64,000 nucleotides of DNA, taken from assembly GCA_019115605.1 (NCBI GenBank), contig DXDG01000006.1, positions 1 to 64,000 on the forward strand. Reading direction: 5' to 3'. Numbering within the stretch: position 1 is the first letter of the stretch; the number at the start of each line of letters is the position of its first letter. Position numbers and translations under genes: made by a program. The stretch comes from Candidatus Alistipes faecigallinarum. Lineage in GTDB: Bacteria > Bacteroidota > Bacteroidia > Bacteroidales > Rikenellaceae. The notes under the pieces are model-generated. The model had not been told where the DNA came from, did not search any database, and was given only the letters and a program-made list of their open reading frames with translations. Of this stretch, positions 18,018-26,364 are shown in pieces.

Positions 18018-18935
18018 ATGAAAAAGATACTCATACCCGTTGCCGTTCTTCTGTGCGCCTGCTCGAATCCGGGCACAACCCCGACGGCAGCCGCCACACA
18101 GCCGGCCGCGGCCGACAGCACCGCCACCGAAGTGGCCGAAACATCCGAAACTTCCGAAACATCCGATCAGGAGATCGACGCGGCATCGGGAGCCACCTCC
18201 GTACCGAACGAGACCTCGTTCAACGGCATTCTCGTAATTCCGCCCCAGCACCACGCCACCGTCACGCTGACGATGGGCGGGTCGATCCGCAGCACCTCGC
18301 TGCTCGCAGGCGCCCATGTCAAGCGGGGCTCCGTGCTGGCAACGCTCGAGAATCCCGAATTCATCGCCCTGCAGCAGTCCTATCTGGACAGCCATGCCCA
18401 GAACGAGTATCTGCGCACCGAGTTTCTGCGCCAGCAGACCCTCTCCCGCGAGGAGGCCTCCTCGCAGAAACGCTTCCAGCAAAGCAAGGCCGAGTATCTC
18501 TCGATGCGCAGCCGCATGGACGCCGCAGCCGCCCAGCTGGCCCTGCTGGGCATCGATACCGCACGCCTGCTTCAGGAGGGGATCGTTCCCTTCCTGGAGA
18601 TAAAGGCCCCGATCAGCGGCTATGCCGCCGACGTGAAGATGAACATCGGACGCCACTTCAGCGCCGGAGAGCCGCTCTGCGAAATCGTGGACAAGAGCGA
18701 CATGATGCTGCAGCTGACCGCCTACGAGAAGGATCTGGCACATCTGAAGGTCGGCGACCGCGTCGAGTTTCGCGTCAACGGCATGGACCGTCGGAGCTTT
18801 CACGGCACCGTCACGATGATCGGCCAGCAGGTCAACAGCGAAAACCGGTCGATCGAGGTCTACGTCCGCATCGCGGAGCAGGATCCGCAATTCCGGCCCG
18901 GCATGTACGCAACGGCGCGCATCCTGCGGAAATAA
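18018..18935 (+). CDS. cusB: CusB-like periplasmic adaptor lipoprotein of metal efflux
   Basis: A 305-residue membrane-fusion protein. The signal peptide ends in a lipobox (LLCAC, Cys near residue 15), followed by a Ser/Thr/Glu-rich linker. It then has the lipoyl-like half motifs around an alpha-hairpin (GSIRSTSLLAGAHVKRGSVL and IKAPISGYAADVKMNIGRHF) and a beta-barrel (LKVGDRVEFRVNG), the normal HlyD/CusB order. It links the RND pump and outer-membrane channel. It is shorter than CusB of Proteobacteria and lacks an obvious Met-rich metal-binding N-terminus. Same operon as the pump. Confidence 0.9.
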   Translation: MKKILIPVAVLLCACSNPGTTPTAAATQPAAADSTATEVAETSETSETSDQEIDAASGATSVPNETSFNGILVIPPQHHATVTLTMGGSIRSTSLLAGAHVKRGSVLATLENPEFIALQQSYLDSHAQNEYLRTEFLRQQTLSREEASSQKRFQQSKAEYLSMRSRMDAAAAQLALLGIDTARLLQEGIVPFLEIKAPISGYAADVKMNIGRHFSAGEPLCEIVDKSDMMLQLTAYEKDLAHLKVGDRVEFRVNGMDRRSFHGTVTMIGQQVNSENRSIEVYVRIAEQDPQFRPGMYATARILRK

Positions 18936-18950
18936 TCGTATTTTTGCACC

Positions 18951-20030
18951 ATGAAAGCACCGCTGCTGCTCAAGGACAGGTATCTGCTCTCCGCGTTGGT
19001 CGTATCCGCCGTGGTGGCCGTGCTCATCCATTTTCCGGAGGTGCTCTCGCTGTCGGACGTCCTCGAACGGGAGGAGCTCTTCGCGGGAATGGAGCCCGAG
19101 GATGTCTTCAACGAGATCCTCTTCACGTTCATCTCCCTGCTGCTGCTCTTCTGGATCAACTCGCGCATCTTCCGCTTCAACACCCCGCTGGTGCGGATCA
19201 CCCGGAAAAAGATGCTGCTCTCGTTCCTGCTGACCTGGGCGGCAAGCAACCTCTTCGGGCAGCTCTTCGTGCTGCTTCATCACCGGTTCGACATTCCGGC
19301 CATCGATGCCATGGTGCACCATTACCTGCACCCGCTCCGGGATCTGATCATCGCCTGCATCGTTACCGGCAGCAACTACATCTTCCATCTGATCGCCAAA
19401 CAGCAGCGCATCGTTGTCGAAAACGAGGAGCTGCGGACGGAGAGCCTGCGCCATCAGTACGAGTCGCTCAAGAATCAGCTGAACCCCCACATGCTCTTCA
19501 ATTCGCTCAACACGCTGCAGTCGCTGATCCGCGAATTGCCGCCCAAGGCGCTCGACTATACGCAGGAGCTCTCGCAGGTGCTGCGCTACACGCTCCAGGG
19601 CAGCGACCGGCAGAGCGTGACCCTGGCCGAGGAGATGCAGTTTGCCGAAGCCTACATCTACCTGATGAAGATGCGCTACGAGGAGAACCTCCAGTTCCGC
19701 ATCGATGTCGACAAACGCATGACGGGCATGCTGCTGCCGCCCATGTCGGTGCAGCTGCTCATCGAAAATGCCATCAAGCACAACGAGATCAGCAACCGCA
19801 ACCCGCTGACGATTTCGATCCGCACGGAGGGGCAAATGCTCCTCGTCTGCAACCGCCTGCAGCCCAAACGGTTGGCTCCCGCAGGACCGGGCATCGGACT
19901 GGACAACCTGGCCAAACGCTACCGCCTGCTCTGGCAGCGCGAGATTCAGATATCGGCCGAAAAGGGCATGTTCTGCGTTCGGCTTCCGTTACATCAACCC
20001 GACAACAGCCATGAAAGCACTAATCATTGA
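18951..20030 (+). CDS. LytS-type membrane sensor histidine kinase
   Basis: A 359-residue kinase with about four N-terminal transmembrane helices (near residues 12-28, 54-70, 88-110, 130-148) and no large periplasmic sensor domain. A short coiled coil leads into the HisKA-like box (NQLNPHMLFNSLN) with phospho-accepting His180 and the ATPase N box (LLIENAIKHNEIS), typical of the His_kinase family paired with LytTR regulators. It starts 15 nt after the adaptor gene and its 3' end overlaps the response regulator by 20 nt, so it probably regulates the metal efflux genes. The signal is unknown. Confidence 0.92.
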   Translation: MKAPLLLKDRYLLSALVVSAVVAVLIHFPEVLSLSDVLEREELFAGMEPEDVFNEILFTFISLLLLFWINSRIFRFNTPLVRITRKKMLLSFLLTWAASNLFGQLFVLLHHRFDIPAIDAMVHHYLHPLRDLIIACIVTGSNYIFHLIAKQQRIVVENEELRTESLRHQYESLKNQLNPHMLFNSLNTLQSLIRELPPKALDYTQELSQVLRYTLQGSDRQSVTLAEEMQFAEAYIYLMKMRYEENLQFRIDVDKRMTGMLLPPMSVQLLIENAIKHNEISNRNPLTISIRTEGQMLLVCNRLQPKRLAPAGPGIGLDNLAKRYRLLWQREIQISAEKGMFCVRLPLHQPDNSHESTNH

Positions 20031-20778
20031 GGACGAAAAGGCCGCCGTTCGCAACCTGAAGGCGCTGCTGAAGGAGGTCGCGCCCCAGATGGAGGTCATC
20101 GATGTGCTCGACAGCGTTACGGAGAGCGTCGCCTGGTTCGAAGCGAATCCGGCGCCGGATCTTGTCTTCATGGATATTCATCTGGCCGACGGCTCCTCGT
20201 TCGAGATCTTCGAACACGTCCGGATCACCGCACCCATCATCTTCACCACGGCCTACGACGAATACGCCCTCAAGGCCTTCAAGGTAAACAGCGTCGACTA
20301 TCTGCTCAAGCCGATCGGTCCGGCGGACCTGCGGCAGGCGCTTGCGAAGCTCGAAGAGCTGCACCACGCCCCGGAATCCCGGGACTCCCTGCCGGAGTTG
20401 ATCCGCACGCTGCAGAAACGCGGCCGCTACAAGACGCATTTTCTGATCCCGAGCAAGGGGGACAAGCTCCTGCCGCTGGCCGTCGATCAGGTACAGTATT
20501 TCTGCATCAGCGAGGGTGTTACCCGCGCCGTCGTAAGCAGCCGGGAAAGTTACGTGCTACCCTGCACGCTCGATGAACTGACCGAGAGCCTCGATCCCGA
20601 ACGGTTCTTCCGGGTAAACCGGCAGTACCTCATTTCGCGCGGCGCCGTGCAGGATATCGACCTGTGGTTCAACAACCGCCTGGCCATCAACCTCAGGATT
20701 CCGACCGGAGGCGAAGGACGGATTCTGGTCAGCAAGCTCCGCGTCAATGAATTCAAGAACTGGTTCTCGGGATACTGA
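20011..20778 (+). CDS. LytTR-family response regulator
   Basis: A 255-residue regulator with an N-terminal receiver (acidic pair E7/D8, phospho-acceptor D55 in LVFMDIHL, Lys in YLLKPIG) and a C-terminal LytTR DNA-binding domain from about residue 145 (VDQVQYFCISEGVTRAVV, RFFRVNRQYLIS). It overlaps its histidine kinase gene by 20 nt. It presumably controls the upstream efflux genes or other metal- or envelope-stress genes. The gene is the end of the operon; no clear terminator follows. Confidence 0.93.
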   Translation: MKALIIEDEKAAVRNLKALLKEVAPQMEVIDVLDSVTESVAWFEANPAPDLVFMDIHLADGSSFEIFEHVRITAPIIFTTAYDEYALKAFKVNSVDYLLKPIGPADLRQALAKLEELHHAPESRDSLPELIRTLQKRGRYKTHFLIPSKGDKLLPLAVDQVQYFCISEGVTRAVVSSRESYVLPCTLDELTESLDPERFFRVNRQYLISRGAVQDIDLWFNNRLAINLRIPTGGEGRILVSKLRVNEFKNWFSGY

Positions 20779-20835
20779 TCCACCGGAGAGCCCGGAGCGG
20801 GCCCTCCCGGGCAAGACGGAACCGGGCAGGGCAAG

Positions 20836-20875
20836 GTAGAGCAGAGTAGAGCAGGGTAGAGCAGGGTAGAGCAGC
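20836..20875 (+). repeat. Four tandem 10-bp repeats (GTAGAGCAGG)
   Basis: GTAGAGCAGA, GTAGAGCAGG, GTAGAGCAGG and GTAGAGCAGC follow each other directly in the 289-nt gap between the LytTR gene and aqpZ. The gap otherwise shows only high-GC sequence without a gene. Confidence 0.85.
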
Positions 20876-21067
20876 GTCAGACCCGGACGTGCGGTCATGC
20901 AAGGCCGTGCAAGGGCAGAGCCGGAACGACACGCGGAGCGGAGAAAAGCAGCGCCGGGCAGCGTCGGGCGGTGAGCAGCCCCTTCCGAGAGGGAGGCACG
21001 GCAGCCTCCGATTTGGCCTGTTCGATTTTTTTGCGTAACTTCAAGGCAACCTTAAACCTTCAAAACC

Positions 21068-21751
21068 ATGAAAAAATACTTTGCGGAGATGATCGGGACG
21101 ATGGTACTCGTCCTGATGGGTTGCGGAAGCGCCGTATTTGCCGGAAGCGTGGCCGGGACCGTAGGGGCCGGCGTCGGAACCATCGGAGTGGCACTGGCCT
21201 TCGGCCTCTCGGTGGTCGCCATGGCCTATGCCATCGGCAACATCTCGGGATGCCACATCAACCCGGCCATTACCCTGGGAGTCTATCTCTCGGGGCGCAT
21301 GAGCGGCAGGGAGGCCGCCGGGTACATGATCTCACAGGTTGTCGGCGCCGTAGTCGGCTCAGCCATTCTCTATGCTCTCGTCGCAAGCGGCGGCCACGGC
21401 GGCCCCACCGCCACGGGAGCCAACAGCTTTGCCGACGGGATAATGCTGCAGGCATTTATCGCCGAAGCCGTCTTTACCTTCATTTTCGTGCTGGTGGTCC
21501 TGGGCGCCACCGATGCCAGACACGGCGCCGGGAACCTGGCCGGACTGGCCATCGGTCTGACGCTGGTGCTGGTTCACATTGTCTGCATCCCGATCACGGG
21601 CACTTCGGTCAATCCGGCCCGCTCGATCGGTCCGGCCCTCTTCGAAGGGGGTGCGGCGCTCTCGCAGCTGTGGCTCTTCATCGTGGCCCCGATGGTCGGT
21701 GCCGCCCTGAGTGCCGGAGTCTGGCGTGCGCTCGCCGGAAAACAGCAGTAA
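21068..21751 (+). CDS. aqpZ: Aquaporin Z-like water channel
   Basis: A 227-residue MIP channel with six hydrophobic segments and both half-helix motifs, N65-P66-A67 (CHINPAITLG) and N182-P183-A184-R185 (TSVNPARSIG). The selectivity-filter positions read Phe45, His170, Thr179 and Arg185, the water-selective aquaporin pattern rather than the glycerol type. It acts in the inner membrane in osmotic balance. It stands alone between the metal-efflux locus and a convergent LuxR-type regulator. Confidence 0.95.
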   Translation: MKKYFAEMIGTMVLVLMGCGSAVFAGSVAGTVGAGVGTIGVALAFGLSVVAMAYAIGNISGCHINPAITLGVYLSGRMSGREAAGYMISQVVGAVVGSAILYALVASGGHGGPTATGANSFADGIMLQAFIAEAVFTFIFVLVVLGATDARHGAGNLAGLAIGLTLVLVHIVCIPITGTSVNPARSIGPALFEGGAALSQLWLFIVAPMVGAALSAGVWRALAGKQQ

Positions 21752-21797
21752 CCGCATCCGCGGAAGGTGTCCGGCCCAACCGCCGCAACCTGCGAGA

Positions 21798-21838
21798 AGG
21801 AGAGCCCCTGCGACCCGACAGGTCGCAGGGGCTCTCCT
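21798..21838. terminator. 18-bp hairpin between convergent genes
   Basis: Positions 21798-21815 and 21821-21838 are perfect 18-nt inverted repeats with a 5-nt loop (CGACA), placed between convergent aqpZ and the LuxR-type gene. There is no long T run on either side, so it may act as a bidirectional terminator or just an mRNA 3' protective hairpin. Confidence 0.7.
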
Positions 21839-21853
21839 CGTTCCAGGCGCCAT

Positions 21854-22609
21854 TCAGAGCAGCTGCAGCTCCTTGGCAATGCGGCACGCCTCGATGGAGT
21901 TCTTCACCTGCAGCTTCCCGAGGATCTCCTGCCGGTGCCGGCTGACCGTATTGACGCTGATGCTGAGCATCGAGGCAATCTCCTTGCTCGCAAGCCCCCG
22001 GTCGATCAGGCCCAGGATCTGCAGCTCGCGGGCCGAGAGTATTCGGACCTGGTTGAGCTCTTCCGACTCCGCGACATGCCCGTTGATGGAGTTGACGATC
22101 AGATACCCGGACGGAAGATCGAAAAACAGCGGGCTGTAAAGACACAGAGCCAGCCACTGGGTCTCGTTCGAAGCGTCCGAGACGTAGAACATCCGGTGCA
22201 GCACGGGCATGTAGCCGTTCGTTCCCAGCCGCATGCGCAGCCTGCTGATCAGATGATAGTCCGCCCGCCGCCTCCGGGGCTGACGCTTGATGAAATGGAA
22301 GAAACAGAGCTCCCGCAGATGCTTCCGGGCCAGATCGTCCGGATGGATCAGGCGGAAAATCTCCTCCTCCCATATCGACGAGACCTCACGGCTCTCTCCC
22401 TGCCGGTCGATACCGAGCGTACGGGAGAATCCGCCGTAGTAGATGTAACTGACGTTGGAGCGCAGGTCGCTCAATACGGCAACGGCATTTTCCATGCGGG
22501 CGTAGTTCCGGGCAATATCCCGGCAACGGTCCAGCATCCGGGTATCGGGTCCGCCGTTCGGGAAGTCCTGGGCGGAGAATTCCCGGGTCAACTGTGCTAC
22601 GGTATCCAT
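21854..22609 (-). CDS. LuxR-type (GerE) helix-turn-helix regulator
   Basis: A 251-residue regulator. The C-terminal 65 residues are a GerE/LuxR DNA-binding domain (SARELQILGLIDRGLASKEI then SISVNTVSRHRQEILGKL). The N-terminal region of about 180 residues resembles the PAS-like sensor part of Bacteroidota LuxR-type proteins (VLSDLRSNVSYIYYGGFSRT, FRLIHPDD), without a receiver domain. It faces aqpZ convergently and the DUF1349 gene divergently, so either could be a target. The ligand is unknown. Confidence 0.88.
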   Translation of the reverse strand: MDTVAQLTREFSAQDFPNGGPDTRMLDRCRDIARNYARMENAVAVLSDLRSNVSYIYYGGFSRTLGIDRQGESREVSSIWEEEIFRLIHPDDLARKHLRELCFFHFIKRQPRRRRADYHLISRLRMRLGTNGYMPVLHRMFYVSDASNETQWLALCLYSPLFFDLPSGYLIVNSINGHVAESEELNQVRILSARELQILGLIDRGLASKEIASMLSISVNTVSRHRQEILGKLQVKNSIEACRIAKELQLL

Positions 22610-22785
22610 CTTTCAAAATGGTTATTTATAATCATTGTTTGATAGGCAACAGGGCCTTACCTTTGCAAAGGTAATCAAAAACACTGGTTATTCGGGAACC
22701 GCAGGAAGGCAAAACGGCCCGGCAGGATGAATTGCCCGGCGTGCTGCAGGCCCGGAACACCGACAAACCGACAAACCGACAAAAA

Positions 22786-23457
22786 ATGAAGATGAAAAAA
22801 TTGTTTCTGTTGGGCGGCCTGACGCTTGCCGCAACCCTCTCGGGCCGGGCGCAGACGCTCGAAATGATGCAGTGGTTCAATGAGCCCGAGCAGTGGGAGA
22901 TCAAAAACAACATGCTCACGATGGAGGTTACGCCCCAGACCGATTACTGGCGGATCTCGCATTATGGCTTTACGGTGGACGACGCTCCGTTTCTCTACAC
23001 CCTGCGCGGCGGAGAGTTCGAGGTCAAGGTCAAAATATCGGGCGACTACAAGACCCGTTTCGACCAGTCGGGCCTGATGCTGCGCCTCGATCACGAGAAC
23101 TACATCAAGGCAGGCATCGAATTCGTGGACGGCAAGTACAACCTCAGCTGCGTGGTGACGCACCACACGAGCGACTGGAGCATCATTACGCTCGACAAAC
23201 CCGTGCCGTACGTGTGGATCAAGGCCGTACGGCGTCTGGATGCCGTGGAGATCTTCTATTCGTTCGATGACAAGGAGTACACGCTCATGCGCAACGCCTG
23301 GATGCAGGACAACCATCCCGTCATGGTCGGCATCATGGGAGCCTGCCCGGACGGAAACGGCTTTACGGCAAGATTCGAGGAGTTCACGATCAAGCACCTG
23401 CCCGATCTGCGTCGGCTGCAGTGGCTGGAGAAGAACAGCGCGGAAACGAACGACTGA
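22786..23457 (+). CDS. Exported DUF1349 protein (concanavalin-like fold)
   Basis: A 223-residue protein starting at 22786 with a signal peptide (MKMKKLFLLGGLTLAATLSG, cleavage after GRA). The rest is a DUF1349 domain of jelly-roll/concanavalin type, with DYWRISHYGFTVDDAPFLY, FEVKVKISGDYKTRFDQSGL and a C-terminal MVGIMGACPDGNGF segment. DUF1349 proteins are related to carbohydrate-binding lectin-like folds; no enzymatic activity is established. An in-frame ATG at 22732 is rejected since it would destroy the signal peptide. Upstream of the start an 8-bp CGACAAAC unit is repeated. Confidence 0.88.
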   Translation: MKMKKLFLLGGLTLAATLSGRAQTLEMMQWFNEPEQWEIKNNMLTMEVTPQTDYWRISHYGFTVDDAPFLYTLRGGEFEVKVKISGDYKTRFDQSGLMLRLDHENYIKAGIEFVDGKYNLSCVVTHHTSDWSIITLDKPVPYVWIKAVRRLDAVEIFYSFDDKEYTLMRNAWMQDNHPVMVGIMGACPDGNGFTARFEEFTIKHLPDLRRLQWLEKNSAETND

Positions 23458-23529
23458 TCCCCGGCCGGATTCGGCTCTCCGCCCCTTTCCGGAAGGTGCG
23501 GCAACCTCCGACAGAACACTCGATCCACA

Positions 23530-23573
23530 AAGGAATCCCGTAGACGCATGGTTTACGGGATTCCTTGATTTTT
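23530..23573 (+). terminator. Terminator after the DUF1349 gene
   Basis: AAGGAATCCCGTA (23530-23542) and TACGGGATTCCTT (23554-23566) form a perfect 13-bp stem with an 11-nt loop, followed by GATTTTT. Confidence 0.85.
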
Positions 23574-23600
23574 CGGCCGGCTCTTTGTCGGTCGCGGGCA

Positions 23601-23646
23601 GTGCGACAGACGGTGCGACAGACGGCGCGACAGACGGTGCGACAGG
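23601..23646 (+). repeat. Tandem 12-bp repeats (GTGCGACAGACG)
   Basis: Three full copies (the third with one change) and a partial fourth of GTGCGACAGACG occupy 23601-23646 between two oppositely oriented terminators. No gene is in this stretch. Confidence 0.85.
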
Positions 23647-23661
23647 AAAGCAACAAAAGAA

Positions 23662-23692
23662 AAACGAGACGGTTCGTGTAACCATCTCGTTT
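23662..23692 (-). terminator. Terminator of tRNA-Asp
   Basis: AAACGAGACGGTT (23662-23674) pairs with AACCATCTCGTTT (23680-23692) with one mismatch; on the minus strand a TTTTCTTTT-like tail follows. It lies 64 nt beyond the tRNA 3' end. Confidence 0.8.
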
Positions 23693-23755
23693 CGTTTGTG
23701 TCGAAAAGTCTTACTCGTCTTCGTATCGAAGGGCCCCTCTCTTCGGCCCCCTCTC

Positions 23756-23832
23756 TGGCGGTGTGTAGGGGACTCGAACCCCTGACCCCGTGCGTGACAG
23801 GCACGTATTCTAACCGGCTGAACTAACACACC
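23756..23832 (-). tRNA. tRNA-Asp (anticodon GTC)
   Basis: On the minus strand the acceptor GGTGTGT pairs with ACACACC, the D arm contains AGTTCAGCCGGTTAGAAT, the anticodon stem CGTGC/GCACG surrounds loop CTGTCAC with anticodon GTC, and the T arm reads GGGG-TTCGAGT-CCCC. Discriminator G and an encoded CCA (complement of 23756-23758) follow. Confidence 0.97.
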
Positions 23833-23851
23833 GTGTTTTGTATTGCGAGTG

Positions 23852-23881
23852 CAAAGATACCGCATTTTCCGAAATCTGCAA
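23852..23881 (-). promoter_or_regulatory. Promoter of tRNA-Asp
   Basis: The minus strand has TATCTTTG (complement of 23852-23859) and TTG (complement of 23879-23881) exactly 19 nt apart, just upstream of the tRNA. Confidence 0.85.
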
Positions 23882-24006
23882 ATATTTCGGACGATTTTTT
23901 ATCGCGCCGCGGATCGCAGCGATGCGCCTCCCGCCACAGGGACCGTCTCACGCAGGGTCTGAATGGATAAAATGCAGCGGCGGACGGCATCCGCCGCATA
24001 CCGGGT

Positions 24007-24037
24007 TTGGATTCTACGAAAGGGATTGTTAATTTTG
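24007..24037 (+). promoter_or_regulatory. Promoter of the Gfo/Idh/MocA - alcohol dehydrogenase pair
   Basis: TTG at 24007-24009 and TAATTTTG at 24030-24037, 20 nt apart, 34 nt before the start codon at 24072. Confidence 0.75.
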
Positions 24038-24071
24038 GAGTGCGAATGTTCGCACAATATGACCTGCCACG

Positions 24072-25100
24072 ATGAAAAAGATCCGTTTCGGAGTCGTCGG
24101 GACCAATTTCGTTACCGACTGGGTGATTGCCGGGGCCCGTCAGGATCCCCGTTTCGAGCTTTCAGCGGTCTGCTCGCGGACCGAACAGCGGGCCGCGGAG
24201 TTTGCCGCGCGGCACCAGATACCCCATACCTTTACGTCGCTTGAACGGATGGTGGCGGGCGATACGGTCGATGCCGTCTATATCGCCACGCCGAACAGCC
24301 TGCACGCCGCGCAGGCGATTCTCTGCATGGAGCACGGCAAGCATGTCCTGTGCGAAAAGCCCCTGGCATCGAATGCCCGGGAGGCCGAGGCGATGATCTC
24401 CGTGTCGCGCCGCTGCGGTGTGGCACTCATGGAGGCCATGAAGACGACACTGACACCCAACTTTCGGGCCGTCATGGAGGCTCTGCCGCGTGTGGGGACT
24501 GTGCGCCGCTACTTCTCGGCCTTCTGCCAGTATTCGTCGCGTTACGACAAGTTCAAGGAGGGGATCGTCCTGAATGCCTTCCGTCCGGAGCTCTCCAACG
24601 GCGCCATGATGGATATCGGCATCTACACCCTCTATCCGATGGTGGTGCTGTTCGGCCGCCCGCGGCGCATCGCGGCTTCGGGAATCCGCCTGAGCAGCGG
24701 GGTGGACGGCCAGGGTACGGTCGATTTCGAATACGACGGCATGGGCGCCACGGTCATCTACTCGAAAATCGCCAATTCGGCACTTCCGACCGAAATACAG
24801 GGTGAGACGGGCAACCTTACACTCGACCGCATCAACCGTATCGGGCGGGTTTTCTGGCAGCCGCGCCCGACGGCTGCCTCGGGGCGCGAAACACCCGAAG
24901 CGCCGCAGGAGCTGACGCAGCCTGCGGATCACGACGAATATTATTACGAAGTGGCGGAGTTCCTCGATCTGATCGGGAGCGGCCGCATCGAATCGTCCAT
25001 AAACAGCCACGCGCGGTCGCTGCTCTGTCTTGAGATCATCGACGAGGTCCGCCGCCAGCTGGGCGTCGTCTATCCGGCCGACAAGGCCGCAAAACCGTAA
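24072..25100 (+). CDS. Gfo/Idh/MocA-family NAD(P)-dependent oxidoreductase
   Basis: A 342-residue two-domain dehydrogenase. An N-terminal Rossmann fold (FGVVGTNFVTDWV at 6-18) is followed by the family signature IATPNSLHAAQA and HVLCEKPLA with the catalytic Lys near residue 97; the C-terminal part is the alpha/beta substrate domain. Family members oxidise sugars, inositols or dihydrodiols. It is followed after 18 nt by a zinc alcohol dehydrogenase and both probably act on the same carbohydrate, which cannot be named from sequence. Confidence 0.92.
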   Translation: MKKIRFGVVGTNFVTDWVIAGARQDPRFELSAVCSRTEQRAAEFAARHQIPHTFTSLERMVAGDTVDAVYIATPNSLHAAQAILCMEHGKHVLCEKPLASNAREAEAMISVSRRCGVALMEAMKTTLTPNFRAVMEALPRVGTVRRYFSAFCQYSSRYDKFKEGIVLNAFRPELSNGAMMDIGIYTLYPMVVLFGRPRRIAASGIRLSSGVDGQGTVDFEYDGMGATVIYSKIANSALPTEIQGETGNLTLDRINRIGRVFWQPRPTAASGRETPEAPQELTQPADHDEYYYEVAEFLDLIGSGRIESSINSHARSLLCLEIIDEVRRQLGVVYPADKAAKP

Positions 25101-25118
25101 AATTCCGCATCCGATATC

Positions 25119-26159
25119 ATGAAAGCCTATACCTATGTCGATCGCGGCCGTTTCGAGCTGCGCGACAAGCCGAAACCCGCGTTGCAGGATCCGCGCGATG
25201 CTCTGGTGCGCGTTACGCTGGGCAGCATCTGCACAAGCGACCTGCATATCAAGCACGGCAGCGTGCCGCGCGCCGTCCGGGGCATTACCGTCGGACACGA
25301 GATGGTCGGCGTCGTCGAAGCGGTCGGGGAGGCCGTCAGGGCCGTTGCGCCGGGCGACCGCGTGGCGGTCAATGTCGAGACCTTCTGCGGCGAATGCTTC
25401 TTCTGCCGCCACGGCTATGTGAACAACTGCACGGATCCCGACGGCGGCTGGGCCCTGGGCTGCCGCATCGACGGCGGGCAGGCCGAGTATGTCCGCGTGC
25501 CCCATGCCGACCAGGGGCTGACGCGCATCCCCGACAGGGTGAGCGACGAGCAGGCGCTCTTCGTGGGTGATATCCTGGCTACGGGTTTCTGGGCCGCACG
25601 CATCACGGAAATCGGCGCTGATGATACGGTGCTGATTCTCGGCGCCGGACCTACGGGGCTCTGCACGCTGCTGTGCGTGATGCTGAAGCGCCCGAAGCGG
25701 ATCATCGTCTGCGAGGCGCTGGAGGAGCGGCGGCAGTTTGTCCGTAGCCACTATCCCGAGGTGGAGGTATGCGCACCCGCAGATTGCCGCGATTTCGTGC
25801 TGCGATACAGCGACCACGGCGGCGCCGACCGCGTCGTGGAGGTTGCCGGCAGCGACGGGAGTTTCCGCATGGCGTGGGAATGCGCGCGCCCGAACGCCGT
25901 CGTAACCGTCGTGGCGCTCTATGACCGGCCGCAGATGCTGCCGCTGCCCGACATGTACGGCAAAAACCTCACCTTCAAGACCGGCGGGGTGGACGGCTGC
26001 GACTGTGCGGAGATCCTGCGGCTGATCGCCGCCGGACGGATCGACACCACGCCGCTCATCACGCACCGCTATCCGTTGAGCCGCATCGACGAAGCGTACC
26101 GTCTCTTCGAACAGCGCGACGACGGAGTTATCAAGATCGCCGTGGCATGCGGCCAGTAG
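25119..26159 (+). CDS. Zinc-dependent medium-chain alcohol/polyol dehydrogenase
   Basis: A 346-residue MDR dehydrogenase. Catalytic-zinc ligands are in CTSDLH (near 38) and GHEMVGVVE (near 60); the structural-zinc cysteines are in CGECFFCRHGYVNNC (about 90-104). A Rossmann motif (LILGAGPTGLCT) is near residue 170. It is most like sorbitol/threonine-type or alcohol dehydrogenases oxidising secondary alcohols. It is the second gene of a two-gene operon with the Gfo/Idh/MocA oxidoreductase. Confidence 0.92.
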   Translation: MKAYTYVDRGRFELRDKPKPALQDPRDALVRVTLGSICTSDLHIKHGSVPRAVRGITVGHEMVGVVEAVGEAVRAVAPGDRVAVNVETFCGECFFCRHGYVNNCTDPDGGWALGCRIDGGQAEYVRVPHADQGLTRIPDRVSDEQALFVGDILATGFWAARITEIGADDTVLILGAGPTGLCTLLCVMLKRPKRIIVCEALEERRQFVRSHYPEVEVCAPADCRDFVLRYSDHGGADRVVEVAGSDGSFRMAWECARPNAVVTVVALYDRPQMLPLPDMYGKNLTFKTGGVDGCDCAEILRLIAAGRIDTTPLITHRYPLSRIDEAYRLFEQRDDGVIKIAVACGQ

Positions 26160-26185
26160 GCGGGAACCGGCAGACAACGGAAGCG

Positions 26186-26253
26186 GGAGGCGACAAGGGG
26201 CGGCCGGCCACAAGCAGAGTGAAGGCGGCAGGAGGCGACAAGGGGCGGCCGGC
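26186..26253 (+). repeat. Two identical 23-bp direct repeats
   Basis: Positions 26186-26208 and 26231-26253 are identical over 23 nt (starting GGAGGCGACAAGGGG) and spaced 45 nt start to start, in the gap before the MscS gene. Confidence 0.85.
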
Positions 26254-26284
26254 GGCAGGGTGGGAAAGGTTGCGGAAAAGCGAG

Positions 26285-26315
26285 TTGCAGATTCGCGTTT
26301 CCGATCGTAACTTTG
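26285..26315 (+). promoter_or_regulatory. Promoter of the MscS-type channel gene
   Basis: TTG at 26285-26287 and TAACTTTG at 26308-26315 with a 20-nt spacer; start codon at 26365. Confidence 0.8.
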
Positions 26316-26364
26316 CCGGAGGAACGCGGCGGCGACGGCCCCGGTTCGCAAAACACAACGACAC

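Noticed and set aside
23601..23646. CRISPR array
   Set aside because: The units are directly tandem with no spacers, and no cas genes are present.
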